From Psoroptes ovis (Eukaryota; Arthropoda; Arachnida; Sarcoptiformes; Psoroptidae): 64,000 nucleotides of DNA. Position 1 is the stretch's first letter. Every line of letters starts with the position of its first letter. The notes beneath the pieces were generated by a model. The model was not told the DNA's origin and searched no databases. It saw only the letters and a list, made by a program, of their open reading frames with translations. Below, piece after piece: positions 46,315-57,371 of the stretch. The translations under genes and the position numbers were made by a program. Location: contig PQWQ01000003.1 in NCBI GenBank assembly GCA_002943765.1, forward strand, positions 1,054,001 to 1,118,000, given 5' to 3'.

Positions 46315-47583
46315 TGATTATAATCATCTTTCATAATAATCATCACGACAACAATTCAAATGTCATCGTTGTTGTTGTTGTAATCATTTTTTGTTATTTT
46401 TGTTGTTGTTTTGGCTGTTGTTCTCTGTGTGTGTGTGTTTGTATGCATGTTTCTGTACATTCTATAATCGTCATCATCGTTTGTGGTCCAATGATTCGAT
46501 GATTTCTAATGCTTATTATCTAATTCGAAAGAAAATACATGTAAAAATAATAGTTTCTGACCTTTTACCAATTCATCATTTACCTGGTGAAGAAGAAGAC
46601 AAAAAATAGCATATGACAAATGCAAATATGTTGGAATAGAACTGAAGAGAAAAATTTCCAACCGAAATACATTAACATTGAAAATATGAACGATGACATT
46701 TGAATCGTTGTTCAACACCATCATCATCATCATCAGCAACAGCATCAGCGTCGGCCATTAAGATTTATTTTCAAATTCAATGACTCACATGTACCGGGGA
46801 ATGGTCAAATGAAAAAATAAAATTAGATGAAAAATCTTGCGTAATTCTTGAATCAAAAATATTGTTGTTTGTAATGAGACCGAGCATAAAGTTTCATCAT
46901 TTGACGTAACCTAAGAAGAAGAAAGACTGGAAAATTCCACGTGGTTTTGAGGGTAAACAAATAGGTTGCAATTTTGTTTATCGTCGTCCTCGAAACCAGT
47001 TTAGGTCAACCTTGTGTACATTGCTTAACAAAGGGTTGACAAAACGTGTTTTTAAAAAAGCATTTTTTTTTCTTATCATTTTTCCCTTTTTGCTAGTTAT
47101 TTTTTACCAATTTTTGTTCATTGCTTTTTTGATCGTCAACGAATAAAGTTCACTATTTTTTCGAAATGTGTTTGTGTTTTGTTTGGACCGAAGAAATCAA
47201 AAGGCAATATTGATTGAAAGTGGTTTATACGTTAAAATTGACCATTTTGAAATTTTCCCAACAGTTGTTGTTAATGAAATTATTTTCATTTGTTCGTCCA
47301 TTCTTTTTCTATTTCATTCGAACAGAAATCAATTTTTAATGCATCGAAAATTTTCATTTGATTTACTTTATATTTATTGATTCAATTACAAAAGAATAGA
47401 CCAATGTTGATGAAATATCAGAGAAAAAAAATGATAGAATGAAATTGGATTAAAAATTACTTTTCCATTTTATTTTTTGATTCAATTATCATCAAAAATT
47501 GATATTTATTTTCATTTTTATTTCAGTATCTTTTATTGATTTCATTTGGAAAACTTTTACATTTTCCTAGTCCAATAATATCG

Positions 47584-47593
47584 ACCGGCCGGT
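47584..47593. promoter_or_regulatory. GC-rich palindrome ACCGGCCGGT next to TATAAAAG
   Basis: A perfect 10-bp palindrome followed within a few bases by TATAAAAGCA. It repeats the core of the palindrome at 41477-41488. It could be a promoter, but no gene is recognised downstream. Confidence 0.3.
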
Positions 47594-50500
47594 ATTATAA
47601 AAGCATTTTCTCTTTTTTTTTTTTTTTTTGGAAAAATTCATCAGCTTAAGATGTTTCAAATTTTATTTGACATTTTAGCAAAATATTGAAATAATAATAT
47701 GTCTGAATTTCTGAAAAATTCCTCGATGGAATTTCGGGCAAATATTGAACTTTATAATTGAAATTAGAATTAAATTCACAAAATTCAATCAATTTTCATC
47801 TAAAAATTTTTAAAATTCGTCATTTCCAAATTTAAAATGCCAAAATTTCAAATGTTTCCAAATGGATTCCAAAATTCATATTATTTTCATTCTATTTTTA
47901 TTTTTTGTCTCCAAAATAATTCATTCTGATGTTAATTACAATTGTCATTGATCCATTTATTGTGATTATTTTCATTTAATGAAAATACCAAAAAAACTAT
48001 GTCAAAAAACATTCTCAAATGACAATTTTTTGTTCCCGACAATATTCTATGTTAAGATGTATTTGTTTTTTTCTGTGACATTTGACACATTTCTTCCTTC
48101 CGGGCATGAAAAAATAGAATAAAAATAAAAATTGATTTCATTTGATTTTTGACAATTAAAATAATGATAATAAACGAAATAATACATTTAATACATGTAT
48201 TCTATTGAATGTTTGTTTTAAATATTAGATTTTTTTTATTTTTTATTAGGAATTTTATCGAAATGTTTCTATTCCCAGAATTCCGATACATTTTCTCGAA
48301 TGTATTTCTTTCAAATCATAAATTTCAAAAGCATTTTTTTCCCAGCAAAAACAAAGCAAAGCGAAAAAATATTGCAATCATTACTATTGAAATCAATACG
48401 ATTCATCAATTGATATCTATTTTCTTTTTATTATTACAAACTAATTAAAATCAAAAAATAAAATTTCTAAAATTATACAAAATTGGAAATCATTCAGATT
48501 ATTATCATTATTATTATTATTATTATCATGATCTTGTTATATGTTATAACTTTTGACCATTATAATTCTTGTTTATTGATTTTAGATATTTTTCAATTTT
48601 CATTTATTATTTTATTGTTTGTATTTGTCCGAGAAAAATGAATTGAGAAAAAAATACATTGTGTTTACCATGTATGGATAATTATTATCATTGTATCAGT
48701 GTTTATACGAGTGTTTATATGGATTCTTCAAAGATATTTATACACTGAGATGCTTAGATATGTTTTTCTGTATGAAAACAAATGAGAGGAATAGGATCCA
48801 AATTGATAGTACTTAGATATAGAAAAATTGATTCAAATTTACAATTCAATTGGATTCGATTCAATTCATTTTTTCTCTTATTTCTAGTCTTATTTGGTAT
48901 TATCTGATAATAATTAATTGACTGTAATAATTCTTATTTTTAGAGATGTTTATGTTTCCATTCGATTATTGTTATTAATATTATTATTATTATCATTATA
49001 TTTGTTTCAAGTTTGGGATCAAAATTGAAAATTTTCAATTTCCTGTGCTTTGAAATCCATCTTTGAAAGTTGAAATCAATTTTTTCTTTTCGCTGCTTTG
49101 TTATCATTGTTTATTCATTCAAAACTGTACATTCTTTTAAACGAAAATGAATTGGAGCATACTTTATTTTATTTTATTCTCATTCATTACTATTTTTTTT
49201 TGGTAATTTTCAATTTAGTTGTCATGAAAATTAACGATTTTTACGAGTTTTTATCCCTCTTCACATAGTTATCAATATGAAGCCAAAAAAAAAACCACTG
49301 ATTTATGGAAATGATAATAAAAATTTTAATGAATTTGAGTTCAAAGTGAATAAATTCATAAAATTATCGTTAATTTTCGTTTTATTTGAAAGAAACACGT
49401 GTGAAATGTGTTAATAGAGCAGCTTTTTACTTCAGATTTCAATTCAAATAAATTTTTTATTCAAAACAAACTTCGAGAATGGCAATGGCAAATCTTGAAA
49501 TGAGTAAAAAGTCTTCATTATCAATTCTAGATGCTCATATCTTATTGCGATATCGATATCTGATTCGCTTGATTTGAAAATTAAATTTTAAAATTTTTCT
49601 GTCATTTATATTTATACCGGATTTTATTTTGCTTTCCCAATACACAATAATTTTTTATTAAATAAAATATGATTTCTGGCTACCGATACATTCGTCTGAA
49701 AATCAGAAAATTGAAAATTGAAAATTTTCTATCCCCTCACCATCATCAATAGATTCTTGTCAATGATTTTTTTTTCGATTAAATTTGCCGCTTCTTTGGA
49801 AGTATTTTTTTAAAATTATAAATTTATCATCATTGAACGTAGATAGAAATATCGACAACAAGATGTGATCAAATGATGATATGAAATGAAATGAAATGGC
49901 ACGGATGAAAAGTGAAATTGAAAAATTTTAAAATTAAATTAAGTTTTGAGATTTTCATTTTCCTCTTTTCTTTTGCCAAATGAAAATTTTTCTATTTCAT
50001 TTTGATCGAAAATCAATGTGCACCTAAAAAGCCATTCGCGGATATTATTATTATTATTATTATTCGGATACCCAAAAACTTGAAAATTGAATTTTCAAAA
50101 AGAAATGAAATGAAATAAATAAAATGAATTTAAAATTCATTTTTTCAATAATTCTGTCGATATTTTCCCTTTTCTTAACTTACTTTGAGCTTCATCATCA
50201 CTCTCTCTGGTAATGTTACACCTGAAAAGTGAAAATTCCATAATAATAATGAAATTTTCCATCAATTCATTGAAATTCATTCATTCATTCAATCAAATAA
50301 TATTAAATCCTTTGCAAATTTCGGATGCCACCAACGAAAAAAAATTGTTTAAAGATGAATTGTTCAATTTTTCTTATGAATTCCGTGTATGAGATATGAA
50401 CTCAGAAATATGAAATGAAAAATTCATAACAAGATTCTCTTATAATGCCAACAATTTTTACAAAATTTTCGATTGACTAAATATTATCATCATCATTATT

Positions 50501-51591
50501 GTATGCTGATTCTGATGGTGATGATGATGATAAAGGTGTCGATTGATTTGAGCGGTGTGAAATGGCGAAATGATTGCCATCATTTTTTTTTGCCGTCACA
50601 TTGAATCTGATTATTATGATTATTTGCCCGAAAAAAAAAATTTCAATTCAAATTTCTCTCTTATTTTCATTTAGGATTTTCAAAATACTTCGAAATAATA
50701 ATTCTAATAGTTCATTGTATGCGTGTGTCTGTGTGTGTCATCATCATATTAAAGATATGATGGCAGAAAAAATATCGTGGAAAAAAATTGGAAAATTTTG
50801 AAATTGAAAATTGAAATTTTCAATTTTTTTTTCAAAGTCATTTTGTTGAACAAAATTAAATTATAATTTTAAATTCTCTCTGCCATTCATCGATTCAAAT
50901 CTTATCAATTCGATTCTTTGCCAAAAAAAAAATTTTTTTTTTTTGAAAATTTTCAAATTTTCTTTGAATTTATTCCTTGAAAAAAATCATATTATTATTC
51001 GCTTCCATTTGTTCAATTCATTCAATGATTCAATTATTTATTACCCTTTTTTTTTCATATGCCTTTCGGCTTTCGGTGCTCGGGAAAATTGAAAAAAAGA
51101 TAATATTATTGAAGAATATCTTCTTTGAATTTTAGTGTTTCAGTGAATTTTGAAAATGTACAGGTACATTCGGAATCTAATCATCAACAGCATATCATCA
51201 TCTTGCTCATTATCAACATTCGTGTGTTTCGCGTGCAAATTCCTCATTAAAACTTTTTCATCTTTTTTATTCTCAAATAAAATGTATTATTCATTTCAAG
51301 AATTGATATTGAAAGAATTCCATTTTTGATTCGAAATAGATTCTTTAAAAATTATTATCATTTAAAATAATTTTAAAACTCAGCATTCTAAGAATGCTGA
51401 TATCAAACATATATAAGAAATGAATAACCCTTTAAGGCATTTTTTTCTTTCGAGAAAATTCTCAACAAATGATATTAGATGAATATCGAAATTTCTTATC
51501 AATTTATCTTCTTTGTCAAATTAGAATTTGAAAATTTCAACAATTGAAAAGTTTCTTTTTTTTATTATGAAAAATGTGAAAAATAGTGATC

Positions 51592-53983
51592 TCATTTATT
51601 GTTTTTATTATCGTTGTTATTATTATCATTATTATCTTCATTATCATTATTGATGTTAGTTTTTGATTTTGTTTTCATCAATTGATTAGAATTTTTTATC
51701 GTTTGTTTTGATTGTTTCATTAAAATCATCATTAATGATTGTAATTTTCTATTATTTGGTGATAGACATGATGATGATGTTTTATTTGTCGATTTTTTGC
51801 TGTTATTATCGTTGTTTTTAATTGCTTTTGATCGTATTTTAATTATTTCAGGCATATTCAATATTGATTTACGTGGTTTTTGTGCTTGTTCTTTGTGAAA
51901 TTGTTCCAATTTTGTTTGATAAAAACCATTACGATATAATAATTTATCAGTTAATGTTGTTGGTCGTACAATTAATTGTCTTTTCAAATGTCTTGTCTCG
52001 TTCAATAACCATTGTTTTATTGAATTCTGATATGGATATAGTCGTCCTAAATATAGATTTAGATATTGTTCAAACATTTGATGTGACCAGCCAACCTTTG
52101 CCAAATCAATATCGGTAATATCTACTGAACTAATTGTTATATCACAATTACTTTCTTCTTTCAGTATTGTATCAGCATTTAATTGTGTCCAAGAATAATT
52201 GCAATTAAATGATTTCATGTAAAAATATAATTCATTCCCGATATTATTTATTTTATTCTTATTCGAAAGTCGTTCACAATGACTATCATCGATACGAAAA
52301 TAAAGATTCCATAATATTTCTAATCGTGAACGTAATGGATCATAATAAGTATAAAGAACTTGTTGTAATGTAAATATAATTAATGGACGATATGGCTGTC
52401 GTCCTGATGATTCTTCATCTTCCATACAAAGTAATTGAATTTTGGCTGCCATATCTGGATCGAATTTCATTTGTGTAAATGGTAATGTTGGCAGAATATC
52501 ATTCATCTCATTGTAATACATAATATGTCCTTTGAATATACGTGGTTTATCATCCATTTTGAAATCGATTTGTATTTGATACCAATCAATATATAATAAA
52601 TCATTAATTGGTATCGAATCAAAATATGTAAAATCCAGACCATCATTATTATAATATGCATCGAAACATTTGATACCTTCTTGTAATATAATCATCGGAA
52701 ATGATGTTAAACGACATAAAAATATTGATCGTGAATAGAATGTTTGATTTGGATTTTTCAAATTACAATAGCGTGGTGTACCTTCGATTGCAACATATGC
52801 ACCCGAACGTATCAATCGCACAAATGGTCCAGATTTTGTATCATTTTCTAATTCACGCATAATTTTTTTCTGTAAACGATCATATACACAATTTTGATCC
52901 AGAATGATTGTAAAACAATCTTTGCTTAAGAAAAAATTGAAACGTTCCGAATAAAAATTTCGATCATCTTCAGGTTTTTCCGTTACAAATGTTTCTTTAA
53001 CTTTGTATAATTCAGGTAGTAATTTGTCCACATATATTTGAACTAAATCATCATGACGTTTCAAATATCTACGTATTGTATTCTTATTGCTTTTACTGTC
53101 ATTATTATTATCTTCAGATGATTTAATCTGTTCTATCGATTCTTCACTCGGTTGACGGCTTAGTTTATCAACTAATTTTTGTAAATGTGTACGTAAACGT
53201 ATTTTGCTTGCATATGGACTACGTGCCATAACTTGTACCATATTTTGTGATAAACGATGTGGAAAAAAATGATCACGAACAGAATCAAGATCATCGATAA
53301 AATCGACTAAATATGTTACATTCAAATTTATATCATTTTTAAATGCTGATTGCATAACAAATAATAAATTTGCATCTAAACGTGTTAGGTTTGCAATCAA
53401 ATTCGTATGATAAACACCAATTTTGATTCTAGACGATGTTGTTGTAGTATTCAATGTTTCAATCGATGATGTTGATGATGACCATGTTGAATTTGATAAT
53501 TGTGAACGCGTACAAACTAAATAGCATCCTGGATTCATCATTTGATTGATACTGTTTCAATGGAAAAATTGTAGAAAAATGTGATTTTGAATGAAAAAAA
53601 TATACGAACTTATTTTTAATCCATTTTATATCGATCGGTAATTCATTTGGATAACCGATCAATATTGGAAATATAAAATCACAAAAATCAGCCGGTAATA
53701 TTGGTTCATTATCAAGTATCAATGGTTTGATAGGATCATATTTGACTAAGTAATTATCGACCAATTTCAGTGTAGATGTTGATAAATCAGAAAAACGATT
53801 ACTCCATACTAATAATCCAATAGATTGAAAACGTTCAGGATCTTTGATTGTTGAATCTCTGAGTGATAATGATGATGATGATGATGTTGTCAGTAAACAA
53901 CTAGATTTTGCCGATATTATATTACTACTGCTACAGCTAATCGATGACTTCGATGATGAAATCGGTGGTGATGATTCTGACAT
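51592..53983 (-). CDS. Two-exon gene, 777 aa, divergent phosphorylase-like (PNP/MTAP family?)
   Basis: Exons at 53610-53983 and 51592-53551 (minus) are joined by a 58-nt GT-AG intron that preserves frame. The first 45 residues are Ser-rich. No known family is obvious, but in order I see blocks resembling methylthioadenosine/purine phosphorylases: IGLLVWSNRFSD where those enzymes have the glycine-rich start, LVDFIDDLDSVRDHFF (compare IDQFIDRT), YVAIEGTPRY (compare VTIEGPRF), then FPMIILQEGIKCFDAYYNND (compare PEVVLAKEAGICYA...TDYD). The phosphate-binding GGT and the TDYD acids are not conserved, so if homologous it is probably not a normal enzyme. The C-terminal third is unrecognised and ends in a Ser/Asn/Asp/Lys-rich tail encoded by AAT/GAT repeats. 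No signal peptide or membrane segment is evident. The reading frame and splice are secure; the family is a guess. Confidence 0.75.
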
Positions 53984-54068
53984 TTGTTTTTTCGTTGAAT
54001 TGATAGATATTTTCTATTAAAACCAAAAAAAGTCAAAAATTCCAGCCAGTAATTGATCGATTGATTGA

Positions 54069-54076
54069 TTTTTATA
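54069..54076 (-). promoter_or_regulatory. Candidate TATA box of the 777-aa gene
   Basis: TATAAAAA on the minus strand about 86 bp upstream of the ATG at 53983, in CAGTATAAAAATC. Spacing is compatible with a short 5' UTR. In AT-rich DNA a chance match is possible. Confidence 0.4.
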
Positions 54077-55928
54077 CTGAAAATTCCTACTTCGAATTTC
54101 TGAAATTCAAAATTTCCAACAACGACAAAAAAATTCTAACAAATTGAATTGTTCAAAAAAAACATGAGTATTCGAGAATAACCCAAGTATACTGCCGTAG
54201 TTGTTATGTACTTGTGATAACAAGCTCATTTTGTAATTCAAAACCTTTTGAAAAAACAAGGAAAATAATCTTTTTGATTGAGAATTTGAATATATCTGAC
54301 TAATATGAATAGTAAGAATGATGCGATGCAAATTTTTACAAGGATTCTTGTTTTATTTTCAAGAAATTTATTTTTTCAAATCAAAATCAATTGAATTTCA
54401 TTGTTGTTACGTTTTTTTTAATTTTGTCCGAGATGAATAAATAAAGATTTAAAAGAATCCATGCAACACAACAATGAAATTCAATTCATTTTGATGAAAT
54501 TCTATATCCCAGTTTGTGATATTCGTGTAGACAAATTTCTTGTTTAAAAACATATTCGTTAATACAAAAAACTACCTTTTTTGAATTATTCTTTCTTTGA
54601 AAAATATTCTTCATGAAAAAACTATTCAAATCAAGAGATCAAATGTTCATTTAAAATTAAAAATTACTGAATAGCAACATACAAGCAATAACTATAGTCT
54701 AATTTATGAATTTTTTTTTCATTCATTCTTTTCATTAATGAATTTGACATTTATTATTCTCGTTTTTTTTTTTCGAGTAATAAAAATTATTTAGATCATA
54801 ATTGTTTGATTATTATTATTATTTTGATTAAAATTCAATGATAATCATAATAATCAAAAACATATGATGCCCAATGTGAAATTATTGAATTCAATTATGA
54901 ATTGAATCGTAATATATCCGAATACAATTTGACAATTCATTTGCAATTAGCCAAAAATGGAATGAAATCAAAAAATTCCATTCTAAATTCAACGATAATT
55001 TTTGAATTTATTTCCACATTAATAATTTATTATCCAAAGAATATAAACTAACTAACCAATTATTATGAATGAATCAGACTGAAAACACACACAAACATAT
55101 GGAAAACATAATTCATTTTTGATAATTTATATTATATTTACAATGTTTATAATGCTAATAATAATAATAATAATAATAACAATAATGATAATATAATAAT
55201 AAGAAAATGAATTTATTTTTTTTCTAAAATTTATTTTATGAATTATGATGGTAATTATTATGATCATCACAATCACCATCGTCAACATTAACATTCTAGC
55301 TTATGATTTTTTCCATGTTGACCAATATATCGTTGACAAAGAATATTCTTCATGTCAAAAATGAACAAACCCTAATAAAATTCTCAGACCATTCTGACCA
55401 TATGAAAGCTTTGATATAAATATAAATTATTATCATTCGCCATTAGCTTTCAATGGCTTTTGCTTTGTTCATATTGCATATGAATAACAATGTTACTTTT
55501 AGGGTTTTCATTTCTTTCTATTTTGATTGTTTGTTTTCAATTTTCATTATTTGAAATGAAAAATAAATTGAAAATGTCCATTTAAAATCATAACGAGAAA
55601 AATGGTCATAAACAACACTGGTATCATAGTGAATTTCAGTGAATGTGATATTATATCCACATATTTATTAGCATCCTCGTACCAAAAATAAAGCAAAAAT
55701 TAAAATAAAATAAAAACAAGCAAATGAATATGATGACTTAATCATCATAAGCTTTATGCATTTGATTATTATTATTATTATTATGATATGATATGATTAT
55801 TATTAGTTAACAAAGTCATATATTTCAATAATGATACTAGTAATAATAATATTAATTTTTTACATTTTAATTTTTCGAAAATAGAAAAAAAAAATTGTAA
55901 CAAAAACTAAATGTAAAAATGTGAATAG
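54077..55928. other. AT-rich intergenic region, nothing recognised
   Basis: AT-rich DNA with ATA/TAA microsatellites (for example 55160-55200) up to the gypsy insertion. One open frame at 54107-54331 has no recognisable features. Confidence 0.5.
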
Positions 55929-55933
55929 TATAT

Positions 55934-56171
55934 TGCAGCGCCCTCGTGTCGGTCAAGCTCGTGGAGACGGGGTAGTGGCATGTTGGTAGAACGCGATGAG
56001 CAGATGAGCTGGCATTTGTTCAGATTGTATATAAAAGACTTGATAAGAGAAACCGTCTTGTCATTCATTTTGTTATTCACACTGTGTCAACAACAGCAAT
56101 AATTTTAATAAATCGAATAAAATCCGATTATTTTTGGTGAAAAGTACTTAATCGAGTCCAAATTGTGTTAC
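55934..56171 (+). repeat. 5' LTR of gypsy element
   Basis: A 238-bp LTR, TGCAGCGCC...GTGTTAC, identical by eye to 60288-60525. It carries a clear TATATAAAAG box at 56028-56037 and AATAAA signals at 56107-56112 and 56116-56121, so U3, R and U5 can be sketched. Confidence 0.93.
56028..56037 (+). promoter_or_regulatory. TATA box in gypsy LTR
   Basis: TATATAAAAG, repeated in the 3' LTR at 60382-60391. It is the likely core promoter of the genomic RNA, with the start expected near 56060. Confidence 0.75.
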
Positions 56172-56184
56172 TGGTGTCAGGAGT
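56172..56184 (+). other. Primer binding site of gypsy element (tRNA-Leu type)
   Basis: TGGTGTCAGGAGT abuts the 5' LTR. It is complementary to the 3' end ACUCCUGACA-CCA typical of metazoan tRNA-Leu (CAG anticodon group). The assignment relies on recalled tRNA sequence, not on this genome's own tRNAs. Confidence 0.75.
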
Positions 56185-56192
56185 AACCGAAG

Positions 56193-57371
56193 ATGGACAT
56201 AGCGCAGATCCCAAAAGAGATTACTGTTCGATGGAACAAAATAAAGTCGAACACGATCACGGCCGAGGACGGGGAACGCATAAAGATATTGGCAAAATTT
56301 TTGGTAGATTTTGAAAACAACCCAGAATTATCGGAAGCAGATCTGGAGAAATCGGCGGAATACCATCAGAAGATCGGCGACGTATTGGACGCGCTCAAAA
56401 AGAACCGGTCAGACAACATTGTGAATATGGACAAGGTGAAGTTACAATTTTCGGGGCGCCCGGAGGACTGGCCTCGTTTTGAGGGCCTGTTAACGTCAAC
56501 GCTGAGCAAAGGTAATTGGTCCTGTGAGGAAAAATTTATGTTATTGGAAGCAGCGTTGCCTCACTGGCTTAAAAGTATTATACCAGTTGATGTTAATGAA
56601 CATAATTTCGCTTGGGTATTGGATTATCTCACAAGAAAATTTGGATCGCAAAAGGTACATGCCCAGACAGCTTTTCAAAATTTTCTCCAAATGCAATTAG
56701 ATCGTTCAATGGGTATCGTAGATATCATTTTCGAAATTGAAAATAAGTATAACCGGGCTATTGAAGCCGGGGTGACGGTAACAGAACTGGCTCGTCCATT
56801 TATGGTAGTAGTCCAAGCGCTGTTATCGGCGTTCCCGTTTTTAAAGCCGTCGGTGTTGCCCGTATTGGACGGAACACCAGAAGCAGTGATTGGCAAATTA
56901 AAAGAGATCGCAGATAAGGAAATGATGTTGAGTGTTAGTCGACGAAATAATTCGGTCCGCCCCAGAAGCAATGGCAGTGGTATTGGTCAAGTCATACAAC
57001 GATCAAATCGGCAGAGTACGAGCATTGGTGCAAGAGTTGGTGGTGGCCCAACAAAGAAATGTTTATTTTGTGGTCGGGACAATCACCCCTCGTATAAATG
57101 TACAATGGGTACAGTCAATGAAAGAACACGTGTGGCGGAAAGAAAAAAAGTATGCTTCCGTTGTTTAAAAGGTGGGCATACTGGAGCCCAGTGTACATCG
57201 CCTGTAAAATGTGATCATTGTCGAGGAAACCATTCAACGGCATTGTGCCGTAGGCGTACATTAAACAATAACGTGAATCTTGGTACAACAATGGAACGTG
57301 AAGATAATGCAGATATCGGAAGTGCAACTGAATTGACAAATTTAAACGACGTGGCCCTCCCAGACAACTAA
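56193..57371 (+). CDS. Gypsy Gag, 392 aa
   Basis: The ATG at 56193 lies 9 bp past the primer site. The N-terminal two thirds are capsid-like (FSGRPEDWPRFEGLL near 90-105; an aromatic/helical region typical of Gag). Zinc modules lie near the end: CLFCGRDNHPSYKC (about 290-303), CFRCLKGGHTGAQC (about 320-333) and CDHCRGNHSTALC. The last 14 codons overlap the pol frame, with a T-TTA-AAC slippery heptamer. Normal termination at TAA (57369-57371) gives free Gag for particle assembly; a minority of ribosomes should shift into pol. Confidence 0.92.
   Translation: MDIAQIPKEITVRWNKIKSNTITAEDGERIKILAKFLVDFENNPELSEADLEKSAEYHQKIGDVLDALKKNRSDNIVNMDKVKLQFSGRPEDWPRFEGLLTSTLSKGNWSCEEKFMLLEAALPHWLKSIIPVDVNEHNFAWVLDYLTRKFGSQKVHAQTAFQNFLQMQLDRSMGIVDIIFEIENKYNRAIEAGVTVTELARPFMVVVQALLSAFPFLKPSVLPVLDGTPEAVIGKLKEIADKEMMLSVSRRNNSVRPRSNGSGIGQVIQRSNRQSTSIGARVGGGPTKKCLFCGRDNHPSYKCTMGTVNERTRVAERKKVCFRCLKGGHTGAQCTSPVKCDHCRGNHSTALCRRRTLNNNVNLGTTMEREDNADIGSATELTNLNDVALPDN

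Larger units (their letters stand above)
39942..51591. other. AT-rich intergenic region
   Basis: Mostly A/T-rich DNA with microsatellites: 26 A at 44483-44508, TTA repeats at 44972-45000, CAT repeats at 45913-45935, GAT repeats at 46286-46313. Two GC-rich palindromes (41477-41488 and 47584-47593) and one possible exon (41973-42138) are listed separately. Other open frames are low-complexity or repeat-derived. Confidence 0.5.

Noticed and set aside
46281..46502. Open frame starting with a run of Met
   Set aside because: Produced by the (GAT)n repeat; the remainder is low-complexity.
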